Positions 5,347 through 5,681 of a stretch of DNA of 5,681 nt are shown here, piece by piece. Made by a program: the position numbers and the translations under genes. Below the pieces are notes generated by a model. It searched no databases, was not told where the DNA came from, and was given only the letters and a program-made list of their open reading frames with translations. The stretch spans positions 1-5,681 of the forward strand of contig JAUWLY010000206.1 in NCBI GenBank assembly GCA_030613445.1. Reading direction: 5' to 3'. The first letter of the stretch is position 1. The number at the start of each line of letters is the position of its first letter. This DNA comes from Candidatus Stahliibacteriota bacterium (GTDB taxonomy: Bacteria > Hydrothermota > Tepidihabitantia > SM23-42).

Positions 5347-5518
5347 ATGTCAGTAAAACGCAGGGATTTAGTAAAATACCTTGAGAAAAAAGGATTTTAT
5401 TTACTAAGAGAGGGTAAGAAACACTCAATATACACAAATGACAAAAAGACATAGAACGTTCGATAGAATTACAGCTAACGAGTTATGTAAACAGGCTGAT
5501 TTGAAACCCAAATTTTAA
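5347..5518 (+). pseudogene. hicA: HicA-family toxin, frameshifted
   Basis: The ATG at 5347 directly follows the hicB stop. The first frame gives 35 residues (MSVKRRDLVKYLEKKGFYLL, then REGKKHSIYTNDKKT) and stops at TAG 5452-5454. This is the N-terminal two-thirds of HicA, an mRNA interferase with a dsRBD-like fold; His26 in GKKHSIY matches the catalytic histidine position. The remainder appears in the +1 frame from about 5444, KRHRTFDRITANELCKQADL and then KPKF, ending at TAA 5516-5518; this fits the family's PRH…I…A..ICKQ C-terminus. Only the hydrophobic strand usually found between them (T-V-P-V type) is missing. A deletion is more likely than a single-base slip. Without the C-terminal half the toxin should be inactive unless frameshifting occurs. 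Confidence 0.82.
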
Positions 5519-5681
5519 TTTTCGATTAGTCTTTTTCTTTCAACACAACATTCAATATCTTCGACCAGCAAAAAGAGTGCGTAACGGATGTGGGGTCAAA
5601 TCAATAACAACAGATGATAGATACCGGATACTAGACCAGAAAGATACTAGATACTAGTGGGAAAAAAGAGGCTGTGGCTGA
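5519..5681. other. Non-coding tail with GATACTA heptamer repeats
   Basis: No open frame with family features was seen in this stretch. GATAC occurs at 5620, 5627, 5643 and 5650, arranged as two pairs of 7-base units (GATACCG-GATACTA and GATACTA-GATACTA) separated by GACCAGAAA. It may be the start of a longer simple repeat that continues beyond the window. Confidence 0.45.

Noticed and set aside
5207..5452. Minus-strand open frame of 81 codons
   Set aside because: It is antisense to hicB and hicA, both recognisable on the plus strand with a consensus promoter.

Overview
The window looks like chromosomal DNA from a low-GC, Gram-negative-type bacterium of an uncultured lineage. The main clue is the C-terminal tail shared by the two secreted proteins (…CKVFDITGRVV…PGIYFIEIDG…KVIKIK). 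It resembles the type IX secretion (Por) sorting-domain superfamily, and the exact wording is one I associate with candidate division WOR-3 (Stahlbacteria-like) metagenome genomes. That placement comes from recall and was not searched.

Left part, minus strand (1-1509), read right to left: a tRNA-Arg (anticodon CCU) at 1436-1509; a membrane-anchored TPR protein at 612-1271; and, 38 bases downstream of it, the first 191 codons of a GH57-family glycoside hydrolase (573 down to 1, cut by the window edge). A perfect 16-bp inverted repeat covers the TPR stop codon between the last two. GC-rich hairpins lie on both sides of the tRNA.

Middle, plus strand (1566-4956): two monocistronic genes for exported repeat proteins. 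The first (1797-3278) is a right-handed beta-helix protein with eight GGGI-x-C coils. The second (3506-4888) has seven units of about 52 residues and is probably a seven-bladed beta-propeller. Their bodies are unrelated, but they share three things: a near-identical promoter core (28 positions, 4 differences, all transitions); a near-identical sorting tail; and a 3' repeat with a hairpin. Tail plus 3' repeat align without a gap over 239 bases (3108-3346 with 4718-4956). A partial third copy of the 3' repeat sits at 1566-1600. This modular organisation, with different exported cargo in a common expression and export frame, is the most interesting signal here.

Right part, plus strand (5095-5681): a HicBA-type toxin-antitoxin locus. 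HicB (5128-5346) is intact and driven by a consensus promoter placed so close that the mRNA is probably leaderless. HicA (5347-5518) starts directly after the HicB stop codon but is frameshifted, in a way that fits a deletion between short direct repeats. The last 160 bases hold no gene, only a small GATACTA heptamer repeat.

I see no CRISPR array, insertion sequence or obvious new defence system.
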